Notes under the pieces: generated by a model
What the model saw: the letters and a program-made list of their open reading frames with translations, nothing else
What the model was told of the DNA's origin: nothing
The model's database searches: none
Made by a program: the position numbers and the translations under genes
In this document: positions 16,811-25,604 of the stretch, one piece after another
Layout: the number at the start of each line of letters is the position of its first letter
How positions within the stretch are numbered: position 1 is the first letter of the stretch
NCBI GenBank assembly: GCA_965276635.1
Contig: CBDIBC010000005.1
Coordinates: forward strand, 1,736,001 to 1,800,000
Direction of reading: 5' to 3'
DNA: 64,000 nucleotides
DNA from: CBDIBC01 sp965276635
GTDB lineage: Bacteria; Actinomycetota; Acidimicrobiia; Acidimicrobiales; Palsa-688

Positions 16811-18472
16811 GTACTTGTCTACCGCGTTGATGTAGGGCGGGCCGGGTGGTCGTGGTCGCAGGGACGCGGGCCCGGCAGGCGTCGTGTGGCGGCGGCGGTC
16901 CTTGTCGGGCGGGGTCGGCTGAGCCGATGCTGGCGGGAATCAGCCGAGGAGGATGGCGAGGCCGGGGTCGGGGCCGCGGGCCCGCGCTGCGAGGTAGTCG
17001 ACGGCGTCGATGCCGTGTTTGGTCGCAGTGGCGAGCACGCTGGTGATGACGCCTTGGGTGGCCGCTCCGGCCCAGGTGCGGTTCCCGCCGAAGGTCTTCC
17101 GGTTCACGACGCAGGGCCGCACCGCCTGTTCGCCCCGGAAGTTGGTGGCCGGGATGCCCTCGATGGCGAGGAACGTGAAGAGGGCGTCGGCCTGGTTGGC
17201 CAGGTGCTTTAGGAGACGCCGGTTGGCGTCGTCGCCCACGTCTCGGGCGCAGAGGGCGTCGAGACGACAGCGAAGCTCGACTGCTGCTGGGGTCCGTTCG
17301 GCGGCGGGAAGGTCTCGGGCGGCCAGGGCGTCGGTGAGGATCGATTTGGCGGCGGCGGGGATCTTGGCGTCGGCTTTGGGAAGGATGGCTTCGAGCTCAT
17401 GGCACCGGCGTAGAAGATGCGCGGTGCAGCTTTGATGGGTAGCCGCTTCGTAGTGGTTGTAGACGACGTAGCCGTCGCGGACCAACATGCCGCCGTAGTC
17501 GGCGTCGATCACCTGAGTGGCCTGGTCGAAGCCGCGCCCGTCGGCCACCCAGCACAAGGTGAGCTCGTCGTTGGCGGCCACCCACAGCCACTTCCCGTTC
17601 CCCCCGACCCGCCACCCCGACTCGTCCATGGTGATCGTCGTGGACCGGTTCGCCCGGGCCACCAACTCGGCATGCACCGCCACCAGGTCGCTGCACGCGG
17701 CGCGGGCCGAGGACCGACAGATCGCCCCCGCCGCCACGTCGATCCCGAGCCGGGCCAACACCTGGGCGACCCGACCGAAACTCAAGCCCAGCTCGTAGTG
17801 CAACCACGACGCAATCGCCTTGGCCACCGGGCCGATCTGTGATCCCGCCGCCCCCAGCGCACCGGAGGTCTGCTCGGGATGAGCGCCCTGCAGGCGCCGC
17901 CCGCAATCACTGCAGTGGCCGACCGCCACGTTGAACCGGGTGGTGACCGCCCGGGGCTCGGGCACATCGACCTGCCACTGGGCTTCGTCACGGTCATGGC
18001 AGACCAGGCCACCACAATCCGGGCAGCACCCCAGCAGCGGCGCGTCGAGCTCGCGGTCGGGAGGACCGGGCGGCACCGATCGGTGCCCGTGACGGCCATG
18101 CCCCTCACCCCGCTTGCGACCCGAACGCTTCGGTGTCGCCTTCGGGTTCCCCTTCGAGAACGGCGCCGACGGACGCTTCTGCCCACTCCGGGCGTCCTCC
18201 AAGGACCGTTCCGGCTCGGCGATCCGATCGATCTGATCGATCTGATCGATGATCACCGAATCCTTCCGCCGGTTCTGCTCCGCCAACCACTCGACCCTGG
18301 ACTCCAACTTGGCCAGTGCTGCCGCCTGGCGGCCACGACCGCCTCCAACTCGGCGCCCCTCGCATCCCGATTGTCTCCTGCACGCGCCACGACCAAAACC
18401 GATCACTCGGCTCCACCCGCCACTGCGTACCTCACCCGCCCCCCGCAGGTGGTGGACCCCGGTAACAAGTAC
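16811..18472 (-). mobile_element. IS66-family insertion sequence with 8-bp target duplication
   Basis: Ends are GTACTTGTCTACCG (left) and, read from the right end, GTACTTGTTACCGG: short imperfect inverted repeats. The flanks are an identical 8-bp direct repeat CGCCCAGC (16803-16810 and 18473-18480); 8 bp is the IS66-family duplication size. The element is 1662 bp and carries only the TnpC-type transposase; TnpA/TnpB accessory genes are absent. Confidence 0.85.
16940..18406 (-). CDS. IS66-family transposase (TnpC type)
   Basis: A 488-residue DDE transposase. There is a leucine/charged N-terminal region (LAKLESRVEWLAEQNRRKDS), a Lys/Arg/Gly-rich segment, a zinc-finger-like cysteine pair (GCCPDCGGLVC) and a second cysteine pair (HCSDCGRRL). 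The DDE domain follows: first acidic residue in ITMDESGWRV, then VRDGYVVYNHYE, HLLRRCHELEA, and a C-terminal region ending GPDPGLAILLG. IDQIDQIDR is a small codon repeat. The exact start is uncertain because the first 30 residues are Arg/Gly-rich without similarity. It appears uninterrupted, and a homologous C-terminal fragment lies at 22918-23290. Confidence 0.88.
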   Translation of the reverse strand: MIGFGRGACRRQSGCEGRRVGGGRGRQAAALAKLESRVEWLAEQNRRKDSVIIDQIDQIDRIAEPERSLEDARSGQKRPSAPFSKGNPKATPKRSGRKRGEGHGRHGHRSVPPGPPDRELDAPLLGCCPDCGGLVCHDRDEAQWQVDVPEPRAVTTRFNVAVGHCSDCGRRLQGAHPEQTSGALGAAGSQIGPVAKAIASWLHYELGLSFGRVAQVLARLGIDVAAGAICRSSARAACSDLVAVHAELVARANRSTTITMDESGWRVGGNGKWLWVAANDELTLCWVADGRGFDQATQVIDADYGGMLVRDGYVVYNHYEAATHQSCTAHLLRRCHELEAILPKADAKIPAAAKSILTDALAARDLPAAERTPAAVELRCRLDALCARDVGDDANRRLLKHLANQADALFTFLAIEGIPATNFRGEQAVRPCVVNRKTFGGNRTWAGAATQGVITSVLATATKHGIDAVDYLAARARGPDPGLAILLG

Positions 18473-18661
18473 CGCCCAGCGTCTACGAGTCCTCGCGTCC
18501 TGACCAGACCAACTGAAAAGATCGGCAGCTTCCAGGACACATAGGGAGTGATGGCCAGCGGAGCTGGGCCATCAACAGTCAAAGATGAACCCTGGCTTAG
18601 CTAGTCAGGTGCACAATGATAATGCTGCCGAAACGACACAAGACCCTGGGAGCAGAAAGTT

Positions 18662-19063
18662 ATGAATATCCGAGGAAGACTAGCAGCGATTTGTCTTACT
18701 ACCGTAGCGGTAAGCGTACCGGGCGGGTTTGCCCTCGCCGGACAAGCAAGTGCAGCATATCAAACGCTTTACTACAATTTCACTGGCTCGGGTGGAGCGA
18801 CCGGCGGAGGCCGGCTCGGAGTCGGCAACAATCCCTACAACTACCCCCAAGCAGCGATCGATACGCCAGCGTTCGGGTACAACCAATGTTTCGCCACCGT
18901 AGCGACCATTAACTGGGGTAACAACCAGACAACTTTTAGCCCCCAGGGCGGCGCTAACGCACTTGCCTATGGCGCGCAAGGATCGCCCGCCAACTACGGA
19001 CTCTTTCAGGCATGTCCGGCTGTCTACAACTGCAGTGGAGACATTGGACCCTTCTACCCCTGA
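18662..19063 (+). CDS. Secreted small protein of unknown function, Gly/Asn/Tyr-rich
   Basis: A 133-residue protein with a clear signal peptide: MNIRGRLAAICLTTVAVSVP, hydrophobic core, and probable cleavage after AGQASA. The mature part (~103 residues) is rich in Gly, Asn, Tyr and Ala (GSGGATGGGRLGVGNNPYN) and has three cysteines (NQC, QAC, YNC). No family was recognised; a bacteriocin-like or surface-exposed product is possible but unproven. A GATAAT -10-like hexamer lies at 18618-18623, about 40 bp before the ATG. The region is lower in GC than its surroundings, indicating separate acquisition. The next gene is also exported or membrane-anchored. Confidence 0.7.
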   Translation: MNIRGRLAAICLTTVAVSVPGGFALAGQASAAYQTLYYNFTGSGGATGGGRLGVGNNPYNYPQAAIDTPAFGYNQCFATVATINWGNNQTTFSPQGGANALAYGAQGSPANYGLFQACPAVYNCSGDIGPFYP

Positions 19064-19219
19064 GCTGCCACTAACGCCTAGGCCTACTACCTCTCCTCAC
19101 CTTGCTGCTGGGTTTCATGCTCGCGGGCCCAGAGGCGCAAGCCTGGACCCGCCAATGCGCCAGAAACAAGCTGGCCAGAAGATTGAGGTGCGGACCTGTT
19201 GAGAGGATCTTATGCTGGA

Positions 19220-19825
19220 ATGAGGTTGCGCCCTTCATCACGTTCGGTTCTAGCCTTGATGGCCCTAATAGTAGCTGGTATTGTTACGTTTGTAGCCGTC
19301 GTTTCGTGTGACCACAGATCAGGGGTATTACAATCTGAGACTCTTCAATCGCTGGCCTGCGGAGGTCATCGGACTCATAGGGTGATACTACAGATAAAAG
19401 CTCCTCCGATTTGTATTGCACGGACTGGGCAGGTGCCGTATGTAAATTATCATTTATATGTTTCAGGACGAATAGCCCGGTCTTATGAGAACACGGAATG
19501 CTCTTGGCCAAATGTTCGTGCCGATCTGTTTCCTATTACTTATCGACTGCCCCACTCTACGGAATCAATAGTCTGGGGAGAAATCAATGCGCAGGTGACG
19601 CAGGTGATGGGAACTCTCACATCGGGCCAAAAGATGACGGCGCCGGTGTACCGCCTAGATCGATCCTCCGGCGAGGGAATTTTTGCAGTGATGATTCTTG
19701 CTGGCGGAACGCTGGTAGGTTCAGGTCTGCAGATGAAGAGCGAGCATCCTTTTAAGTTTCCTCACCCTGTGAGTGTTAGTGCTTGCTCTACTCAAGCAGG
19801 ACGTACGCCGCATTCAGATCCCTAG
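19220..19825 (+). CDS. Membrane-anchored or exported protein of unknown function
   Basis: About 201 residues starting MRLRPSSRSVLALMALIVAG, with one N-terminal hydrophobic helix ending in VSCDHRSG. VVSC could be read as a lipobox, but it is imperfect. The extracytoplasmic part contains cysteines (LACGG, ICIAR, ECSWP) and a later hydrophobic stretch IFAVMILAGGTLVGSG. A start at 19199 (TTG) is an alternative. No family was recognised. It follows the secreted 133-residue protein by ~155 bp in the same direction and shares its low GC, so the two may act together. Confidence 0.5.
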   Translation: MRLRPSSRSVLALMALIVAGIVTFVAVVSCDHRSGVLQSETLQSLACGGHRTHRVILQIKAPPICIARTGQVPYVNYHLYVSGRIARSYENTECSWPNVRADLFPITYRLPHSTESIVWGEINAQVTQVMGTLTSGQKMTAPVYRLDRSSGEGIFAVMILAGGTLVGSGLQMKSEHPFKFPHPVSVSACSTQAGRTPHSDP

Positions 19826-19894
19826 CTCAGATGTCACGGGTTAGGATCGGGGTCGTCTTCTGGCGTATTTGCACGAACTTTGCGCGCCAGAGAG

Positions 19895-21424
19895 GTAAGT
19901 GTTCAGGTCCCCTGCGGGTTCAAGCTGTTTGAGCGGGCGGTGTCCATGTGTGGCCCGTGAAGAGTTGGCGGAGCACGTCGAGTCGGTTCATCGCGTGGGC
20001 GGCGGCAGTTTGCAGGTAGGAGCGGATGGTGTCGAACGCGGCAGCGGTTTGTGCGGATCGGAAGGTCCCACTGACTTTGTTGTGGCTTAACCATCCTCAG
20101 CGATCTCTCTGCAAGGTTGTTCGTGAACGGCACGGCGTTTTCGTCGACGAAACGCAGGACCTGGTCGATGTCTCGGTCCAAGCGGACCGCAAGGTTCCAC
20201 GCAGCGCGCTGATCGACGCTCCAGCCGCTGATGTGTCGTCGCCTCGGTGGCGGTCCCGGTGGAAGAAGGCTGTAGGCATGGGTGAGAATTTGGCGGTATT
20301 GGGTCTCGATGTGATCGGCGTCGACGGCCGAGAGGTTGGTGTGGCCGGCGTGGAGCGCTTTCTCGGCGAGAGTTTTCGCTTCGAGGAGCAGGTCGATCAT
20401 CTCGGTCGTCCACCCTGTGTAGGCGGGGGTGTCGCCGACGGGATGGAGGTGACGGATCAGATGGGCGCAGCATTGCGCATGGGCAGCTTTGTCCATGTGG
20501 TCGTAGGTGGTGAGTCCGTCATGCATGACGGTGCCGGTGAAGTTGGGCAGGATCCCGATGTCGTCGAGGGCCTCGACCCCTCGTCGGGATGCACGACAAG
20601 CAGGGTGAGCAGGCCGGTGGTGAGGGTATGCGCCCACTGTCTTGTGACGCCGATTCGGGTGCCGGTCTCGTCTGCGCACACGACCGGCTCGGCGCCGAGA
20701 CGGTCCTTGAGGTCGTCGATGAACGGGGCCAGCTTGTTGGCCGCTTCAAGTTGGATGGCGCACAGCCAGCCGGTCAACACGGGGGCATCCACCAGATCGG
20801 CGAGCAACTCGGCGGCGCGTTCCACCGGCAGATGCTGACGGTCCATCAAGTAGATGGCCAAGGCACGGACCTCAGGTCCCCAATACAGCGGCGCCCGGGC
20901 CGCCTTCGGAAACGTGCCGGCGGTGATCTTCCCGCACCCACACTGCCGTTTCTCGGCGACATGGTCGGTGACGGTCACGGTGACAGGGGCGACATCGATG
21001 ACCTGGCGGACCTCGGTGCCGACCACCGTCGCCGCGCCAAGATCGGCGCCGCACCCGCCGCAACAGACCGGCACGTGTTGCTCGGTGACCTCCGGCCAGG
21101 TAAGAGCCGCCAGCACCAGGCTGCTTGCCCTGCTTACGGCCCGCCTCCCGCGCCGCTGCCCGACGCGCCGCCCTGGACTGGCGGGCGCCTACAGGGACAG
21201 AGCTCGGAGGCTTCGACGAGTTGTCCGAGTTCCGTCCCAACTCAGCTTCCAGCCGCGATCCGGTCTCGCAACACGGCGATCTCTGCGACCAGCCGTTTAC
21301 GAGCCAACGATTCCACCAACTGATCGGCCAACGATCCATCCGACACATCCCAACCATCGAACTTATCGCGCGCTCCGTGGCGGACGTACACCGCTCTTCG
21401 CGCGACTCACACCTGAATGGCTAC
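19895..21424 (-). mobile_element. Degenerate IS66-family insertion sequence
   Basis: Candidate ends are GTAAGTGTTCAGGT at the left (19895) and GTAGCCATTCAGGT read inward from the right (21424). Flanking 8-mers are CCAGAGAG (19887-19894) and CCTGAGAG (21425-21432), 7 of 8 identical, consistent with an old IS66 target duplication. The contained transposase is broken in several frames. Confidence 0.6.
19920..21357 (-). pseudogene. IS66-family transposase pseudogene with at least three frameshifts
   Basis: The N-terminus (SRLEAELGRNSDNSSKPPSS) is in one frame from 21357. The middle (VCADETGTRIGVTRQWAHTL) starts in a second frame near 21116. The next part (DDIGILPNFTGTVMHDGLTT to NNLAERSLRMVKPQQ) is in a third frame from about 20590. 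The final part (KVSGTFRSAQTAAAFDTIRS to WTPPAQTA) is in another frame to the TGA at 19920-19922. It belongs to a different IS66 subgroup from the intact copy at 16940. Confidence 0.85.
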
Positions 21425-21443
21425 CCTGAGAGGGGGACATGGT

Positions 21444-21449
21444 TATAAT
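21444..21449 (+). promoter_or_regulatory. Consensus -10 box upstream of membrane protein gene
   Basis: A perfect TATAAT stands 20 bp beyond the right end of the degenerate IS66 element and about 95 bp before the ATG at 21545. No convincing -35 hexamer is visible at normal spacing. Confidence 0.4.
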
Positions 21450-21544
21450 GCAGGTAACGAGCGGCAGCGCATAACCCGCCACTGAAGTCGAGTCAGTAGT
21501 TGTGCATGCCCGATCGACTGCCTCCACCCACCGCAAAAAGGACA

Positions 21545-23008
21545 ATGAGCAATCTTCCGTCTCGGTCATTTGTTGCACGAGTGGGATGCCTCGATGGGCC
21601 CAGGCTGGCGACCGCTATGTGTTGCGGCCTCGTTGCGGTCCTGGCGATCGTACCAGCCGTGCTTGCTCATTCTAGCGTAAATTACGATTCGTCCCTTTAC
21701 CTCAGGACTCCAACCTTATGGTCGGGACGCTTACCACTGGTGCCATCAATCTACTGGGCCCTTGACGACAACCTGCACGCTATTGGCATCTTTCAGGCCT
21801 TGTTCGGCGGGGTGTGCTGGTCGACGCTTATATGGGAGACATCGCACGCTCAACTGAGGTCTCTCCGGATTGTAGTGATGGGCGGTGTGACTTGGATCGC
21901 ATGCTCTACCTACGTCGTCAACTGGTATCCTGCGATTCTTAGCGAGTCACTCTCAGTATCGTTGCTGGCGCTGGCCATTGCCCTAGGCGCCCGGTGGCAG
22001 CGGAATGGACGGGGACTTCGGATAATCCTGGCTATCTGTTGCCTTTTGGCGTTGGCCCGCTCGACAAGTGCCTATACGCTCCTTTTCACAGGAGCAGTAC
22101 TGCTTATCTACTCTGCGACGAGAAATCGGCGCCAATTGCTAAAGGCGTCCCTACTAATTGCGGCGGCGCTGTCAGCCACAATAATGTCAGCGAGTGGAAA
22201 CTTGTGGCAGCAACCCTTTCTCCACTCGCTGAGCGAGCGCATACTCCCCGACCCTGCTTTCACCGCCTGGTTCGGGAATCATGGGATGCCCATCACTGAT
22301 GGCCTCCAACGGCTTACCGGTCCATATTCAGTGTCGACCGACTACTCGTACTATCACGCCCCAAGTTTGGCATCGTTTCGACACTGGATGAATCATTCGG
22401 GCAAACATGCGTTTCTCCTCTTCATGGTGACTCACCCGGTCTCGATTCTCCGTGGTACCTTCGGAATGCACGAGGAACTCGGCCCTAAACTGATTACGTA
22501 CTACGGGGGCGGCATGCGTAGGCCGTGGCTCCCGCTCGGCCTCGGGAATCTGCTGTTGTCATATCGACAAGTCACTTTGATCGTGTTGGTCGGTATAGAC
22601 ATAGCCGTGATGCCATTTGTTTGGATCCGGCGAGGCTGGACAAGAGCGGCCGCTCTATGGATTGGAATTGCAGCCTTTGGGGTGATGACGCTCGTTCTCG
22701 ACTGGGCGGGAGACTCATGGGAGGTTGGGCGGCATTCAGTTGAAGGGACTCTCTGCATAGCGCTTGCGGGTTTGATGTTCCTGAACTCCTTGACGTCTCC
22801 CACGAGACCCGGGGGTGCGGGTTTCTCCCGGCGGAACAACCCGCTCGCACATAGACACCGCATTTCGGTGTACGACGAAGAAGCGCTTGATTTCGGTCGC
22901 ATTCGGACTGCTCTTCGGGTCAGCCGAGGAGGATTGCGAGCCCGGAGTCGCGTGTCCCGACTTGGCGAACGAGGTAGTCGGTTGCGTGTTGGTGGACGGT
23001 GCGGATGA
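21545..23008 (+). CDS. Polytopic membrane protein (GT-C glycosyltransferase-like), 3' end altered by IS fragment
   Basis: About 487 residues with roughly ten hydrophobic segments. The first ends with SVNYDSSLYLR, where an acidic residue after the first helix resembles the GT-C fold of lipid-linked sugar transferases, but the motif is weak. The ATG at 21545 (MSNLPSRSFVARVG) follows AAAAGGAC. The last ~30 residues (from about 22918) are encoded by a fragment of an IS66 element, so the natural C-terminus has probably been replaced. Lower GC than the chromosome and placement among insertion sequences indicate transferred cargo. Exact substrate unknown. Confidence 0.6.
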   Translation: MSNLPSRSFVARVGCLDGPRLATAMCCGLVAVLAIVPAVLAHSSVNYDSSLYLRTPTLWSGRLPLVPSIYWALDDNLHAIGIFQALFGGVCWSTLIWETSHAQLRSLRIVVMGGVTWIACSTYVVNWYPAILSESLSVSLLALAIALGARWQRNGRGLRIILAICCLLALARSTSAYTLLFTGAVLLIYSATRNRRQLLKASLLIAAALSATIMSASGNLWQQPFLHSLSERILPDPAFTAWFGNHGMPITDGLQRLTGPYSVSTDYSYYHAPSLASFRHWMNHSGKHAFLLFMVTHPVSILRGTFGMHEELGPKLITYYGGGMRRPWLPLGLGNLLLSYRQVTLIVLVGIDIAVMPFVWIRRGWTRAAALWIGIAAFGVMTLVLDWAGDSWEVGRHSVEGTLCIALAGLMFLNSLTSPTRPGGAGFSRRNNPLAHRHRISVYDEEALDFGRIRTALRVSRGGLRARSRVSRLGERGSRLRVGGRCG

Positions 23009-23290
23009 CGCTGGTGATCCGCCATCGGGTTCTCGCTACTCGCCAAGTGTGGTTGCCGTGCCAACCCTTGCGGTTGACCACGGGGGGACGGATCCCGTTC
23101 GGCCCGCCAGTTCGCTGCGCCCAGGTTGGGTCGTCGGAGGCGCGGTGAGGAACGTGAAGAGGTCGGGCCTGGTGGTTTAGGTGCTTGAGTAGTGCCCGGT
23201 TGGCGTCACGGTCGGCCGGTCGAGTGCAAAGGTTGTTGACCCACAGGGCGAGCTCGACGCTGGGCGGGCTCGACTGAGGTTCCCCCGGTT
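22918..23290 (-). pseudogene. C-terminal fragment of an IS66 transposase
   Basis: The minus strand reads DANRALLKHLNHQARPLHVP, then PPVVNRKGWHGNHTW and ends RDSGLAILLG, closely resembling the C-terminus of the transposase at 16940 (DANRRLLKHLANQA... GPDPGLAILLG). The N-terminal three quarters are missing, and an internal part is frameshifted. It overlaps the 3' end of the membrane protein gene. The following 150 bp (23291-23442) hold only a GTGTGTGTGGGTGGGTG microsatellite. Confidence 0.75.
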
Positions 23291-23442
23291 CGTCGGACAC
23301 CTACCTTGAGGGCGTGAGCCCGCAGTGGAGTGTCAGTGCCATCAGCCAGTAATCGGCGCCCGAGATGCAGGTCCACTGAGGAATTCAGGGCCGAGGTGGA
23401 GGTGTGTGTGTGGGTGGGTGTCCCCATGTTCTTGTCAAGCCC

Positions 23443-23754
23443 TCAGAGGCGTTGGTCGTCTGATTTGTTGAGAAGGCCTGTGGCCCATGTGCGGAAGTCG
23501 CCGAGAGCTCCAGCGAGAGCCTCTCCAGTGGCAGCTCCGGGCGGTGCCCAGGGTTCGGTCCGAAGTTCGTGCTCGCTGTCGATGGCGGCGACGTACCACT
23601 CGAAGGCCTCGATCGTGTCGGGGTCGTGGATGTCGGCGGCTCCCAGCAGGCCGCGCAAGTTCTCGATGAGGTTCCCGAGATCGAGGCGGCCGGCGTTGTA
23701 GCTGTCGAGTTGATCGAGCATCTGTGTCCAAATAGCGCGCTGATGGTCCTGCAT
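23443..23754 (-). CDS. Small soluble protein of unknown function
   Basis: About 103 residues beginning MQDHQRAIWTQMLDQLDSYN (a GTG one codon upstream is possible). Mainly helical with acidic and aromatic residues (IEAFEWYVAAIDSEHELR). No domain is recognised; it has the composition of a normal soluble bacterial protein. Its start overlaps the stop of the truncated IS110 transposase (TGA within the start region), probably by chance after insertion. Confidence 0.55.
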   Translation of the reverse strand: MQDHQRAIWTQMLDQLDSYNAGRLDLGNLIENLRGLLGAADIHDPDTIEAFEWYVAAIDSEHELRTEPWAPPGAATGEALAGALGDFRTWATGLLNKSDDQRL

Positions 23755-24512
23755 CACGCCGCCCTTGCGAGCTCGATGACTCGATGACCGGGCTGGTAGG
23801 GCTGGCGGGTGGCGAGCATCGCCAGGATGACGTTGCAGCGCCGCCGGGCGAGGCAGATGACCGCAGCGTTGTGCCGTTTGCCCTCGGCCCGTTTCCGGTC
23901 GTAGAACGCCTTGGAGTCCGGCGATCGCAGGGAGGCGAACGCGGCGAGGAACATAACGTTCTTCAACCGGTGATTGCCTCGCCGGCTCTTGGTCTCCCCG
24001 TTGATCGACTTGCCCGACTGGCGGGTCACCGGGGCGAGCCCGGCGTAGGAGGCCAGCCGGTCACCCGAGGCGAAGCGGGACCCGTCACCGATCTCGGCCA
24101 AGATCCTCGCCCCGGTCCGCGGACCGATCCCCGGCAGGGTCTGGAGTAGCTGGCCGAAAGGGTGAGCGACAAAGACCTCCTCGATCTCGCCCGCGAGTGC
24201 ATCGCGGCGGGCGTAGATACGGTCGAGCTCGCCGGCCAGCTCGGCGATCACCCGCCCGATCGTCTCCTCGGCGGGCACAGCCAGCGACTGGGCGTCCAGC
24301 GTGGCCATCACGGCGTCGGTGACCTTGGTCGCCAGGCGCGGTGAGCGAGCCTTCACGGCCCGGGCGACCCGGGCCTGCCCAGCGGTGCGCAGGGCGCTCA
24401 GCGTCGGGTACTTGGCCAAAAGGTCCCGGACCCCGGCGTGGCCCAATCGGGAGCCCAGCGCCCGTTCCAGGGCCGGCGAGACGCTCGCGGAGCGCACCGT
24501 GGCCGCCACCAT
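23754..24512 (-). pseudogene. IS110-family transposase, N-terminal domain missing
   Basis: 252 residues that match the C-terminal (Transposase_20) half of IS110 transposases: LLQTLPGIGPRTGARILAEI, ASYAGLAPVTRQSGKSINGE, SRRGNHRLKNVMFLAAFASL, and KRAEGKRHNAAVICLARRR. The N-terminal DEDD catalytic domain is absent; upstream sequence is replaced by the opposite-strand IS481-like fragment. Not expected to be active. Confidence 0.85.
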
Positions 24513-24539
24513 GCGAGCGCGGGGGCTGTCCCGTGCCGC

Positions 24540-25429
24540 TTTGGGCGCCGCTCCCCGGGCATTCGGGCGCTACGAGGCGTCACGGCCCAACGAGCGATGG
24601 ATCACCGACGTCCTCGTCGGTCCGTTCGTCCCCGATCCCCGAGCCGTCGGCTCGCGCAGGGCCCGGCTGTTTCTGATCGTCGACGACCACTCCCGGCTGT
24701 TGGTCCATGGCCGCTGGGTCAACGAGAGAACACCCGGGCTGGCCAAGACGTGCTCCGAGCCGCCATCGAACGAAGGGGACTGCCGAGGCCCTCTACGCCC
24801 TACGCGGATAACGGCGCCCCATTCGCCAATGCCGCCTTGGAGCGGACCTGCGCAGTGCTCAGCGTGCGCCTCATCCACTCCAAGCCCTACTCGCCTCAAG
24901 GCCGGGGAAAGCAGGAACGACTGAACCGCTACATCCGCGACCGGTTCTTGACCGAGGCCGAGGCGAGAGGCATCGCCAGTCTCGACGAGCTCAATGACAC
25001 GTTCATGGCCTGGGCCGAGCAAGGTCGCCAACACCCGGGTCCACGCCGAGACCGACCAGAGCCTCCTCGCCCGGTTCTCAGCCGGTGGGGCGCCGCGGGC
25101 CGCGGAGCGCGCCGCGATGGCCGACGCCTTCAGATGGTCAGCGAATCCGCAAGGTGACCGCCACAGCCACGGTGTCGCTCGCAGGAAACCGCTACACCGT
25201 CGACCCCGCCCTCGTCGGCCGTCGAGTCGAGCTGCGATACGACCCTGAAGACCTCACCCGCCTCGACGTCGTCATCGAACGGGCAGCCCGCCGCCGTCGG
25301 CCGACACCCGGCGCCCGTGCGATGGTCAACACCCCCCGACGCCGAACCATCCTCGCTCAAACCCGCCGAAGCATGACCATTCAAATCAGCCGGCAACAGT
25401 CCCGAGCCCGGCGCCACGCCACGACGTGA
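24540..25429 (+). pseudogene. rve-type (IS481/IS3-like) transposase fragment with frameshifts
   Basis: Three frames together encode an integrase-core transposase: PNERWITDVLVGPFVP and RARLFLIVDDHSRLLVHGRW, then DNGAPFANAALERTCAVLSV with RLIHSKPYSPQGRGKQERLN, then TVSLAGNRYTVDPALVGRRV at the C-terminal beta-barrel. Frame changes occur near 24745, 25020 and 25145. The N-terminal helix-turn-helix region is lost at the junction with the IS110 fragment. The gene-free gap 25430-25604 after it shows nothing recognisable. Confidence 0.75.
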
Positions 25430-25604
25430 CTCGAATGCAGGACCTACTGTCGGGCGCTCAACGAACGAAGCGACCGAGTTCATCCCCTCCTGTCGGTGGC
25501 CCCTCACTTTCCAACTCGGCGGGGCCGCAGGCGCTTACCGGTTTATGCGCCGGCTAGCTGTGCCGCCCTCCTCCCCGAGGACATCAGTGTGGTTCCCTGG
25601 AGGC

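Noticed and set aside
16731..18490. 45-bp repeats considered as CRISPR
   Set aside because: Only two tandem units with no spacer; the separation is caused by an insertion sequence.
23290..23442. Possible small gene over the GTGTGT microsatellite
   Set aside because: Low complexity, no ribosome-binding site and no similarity.
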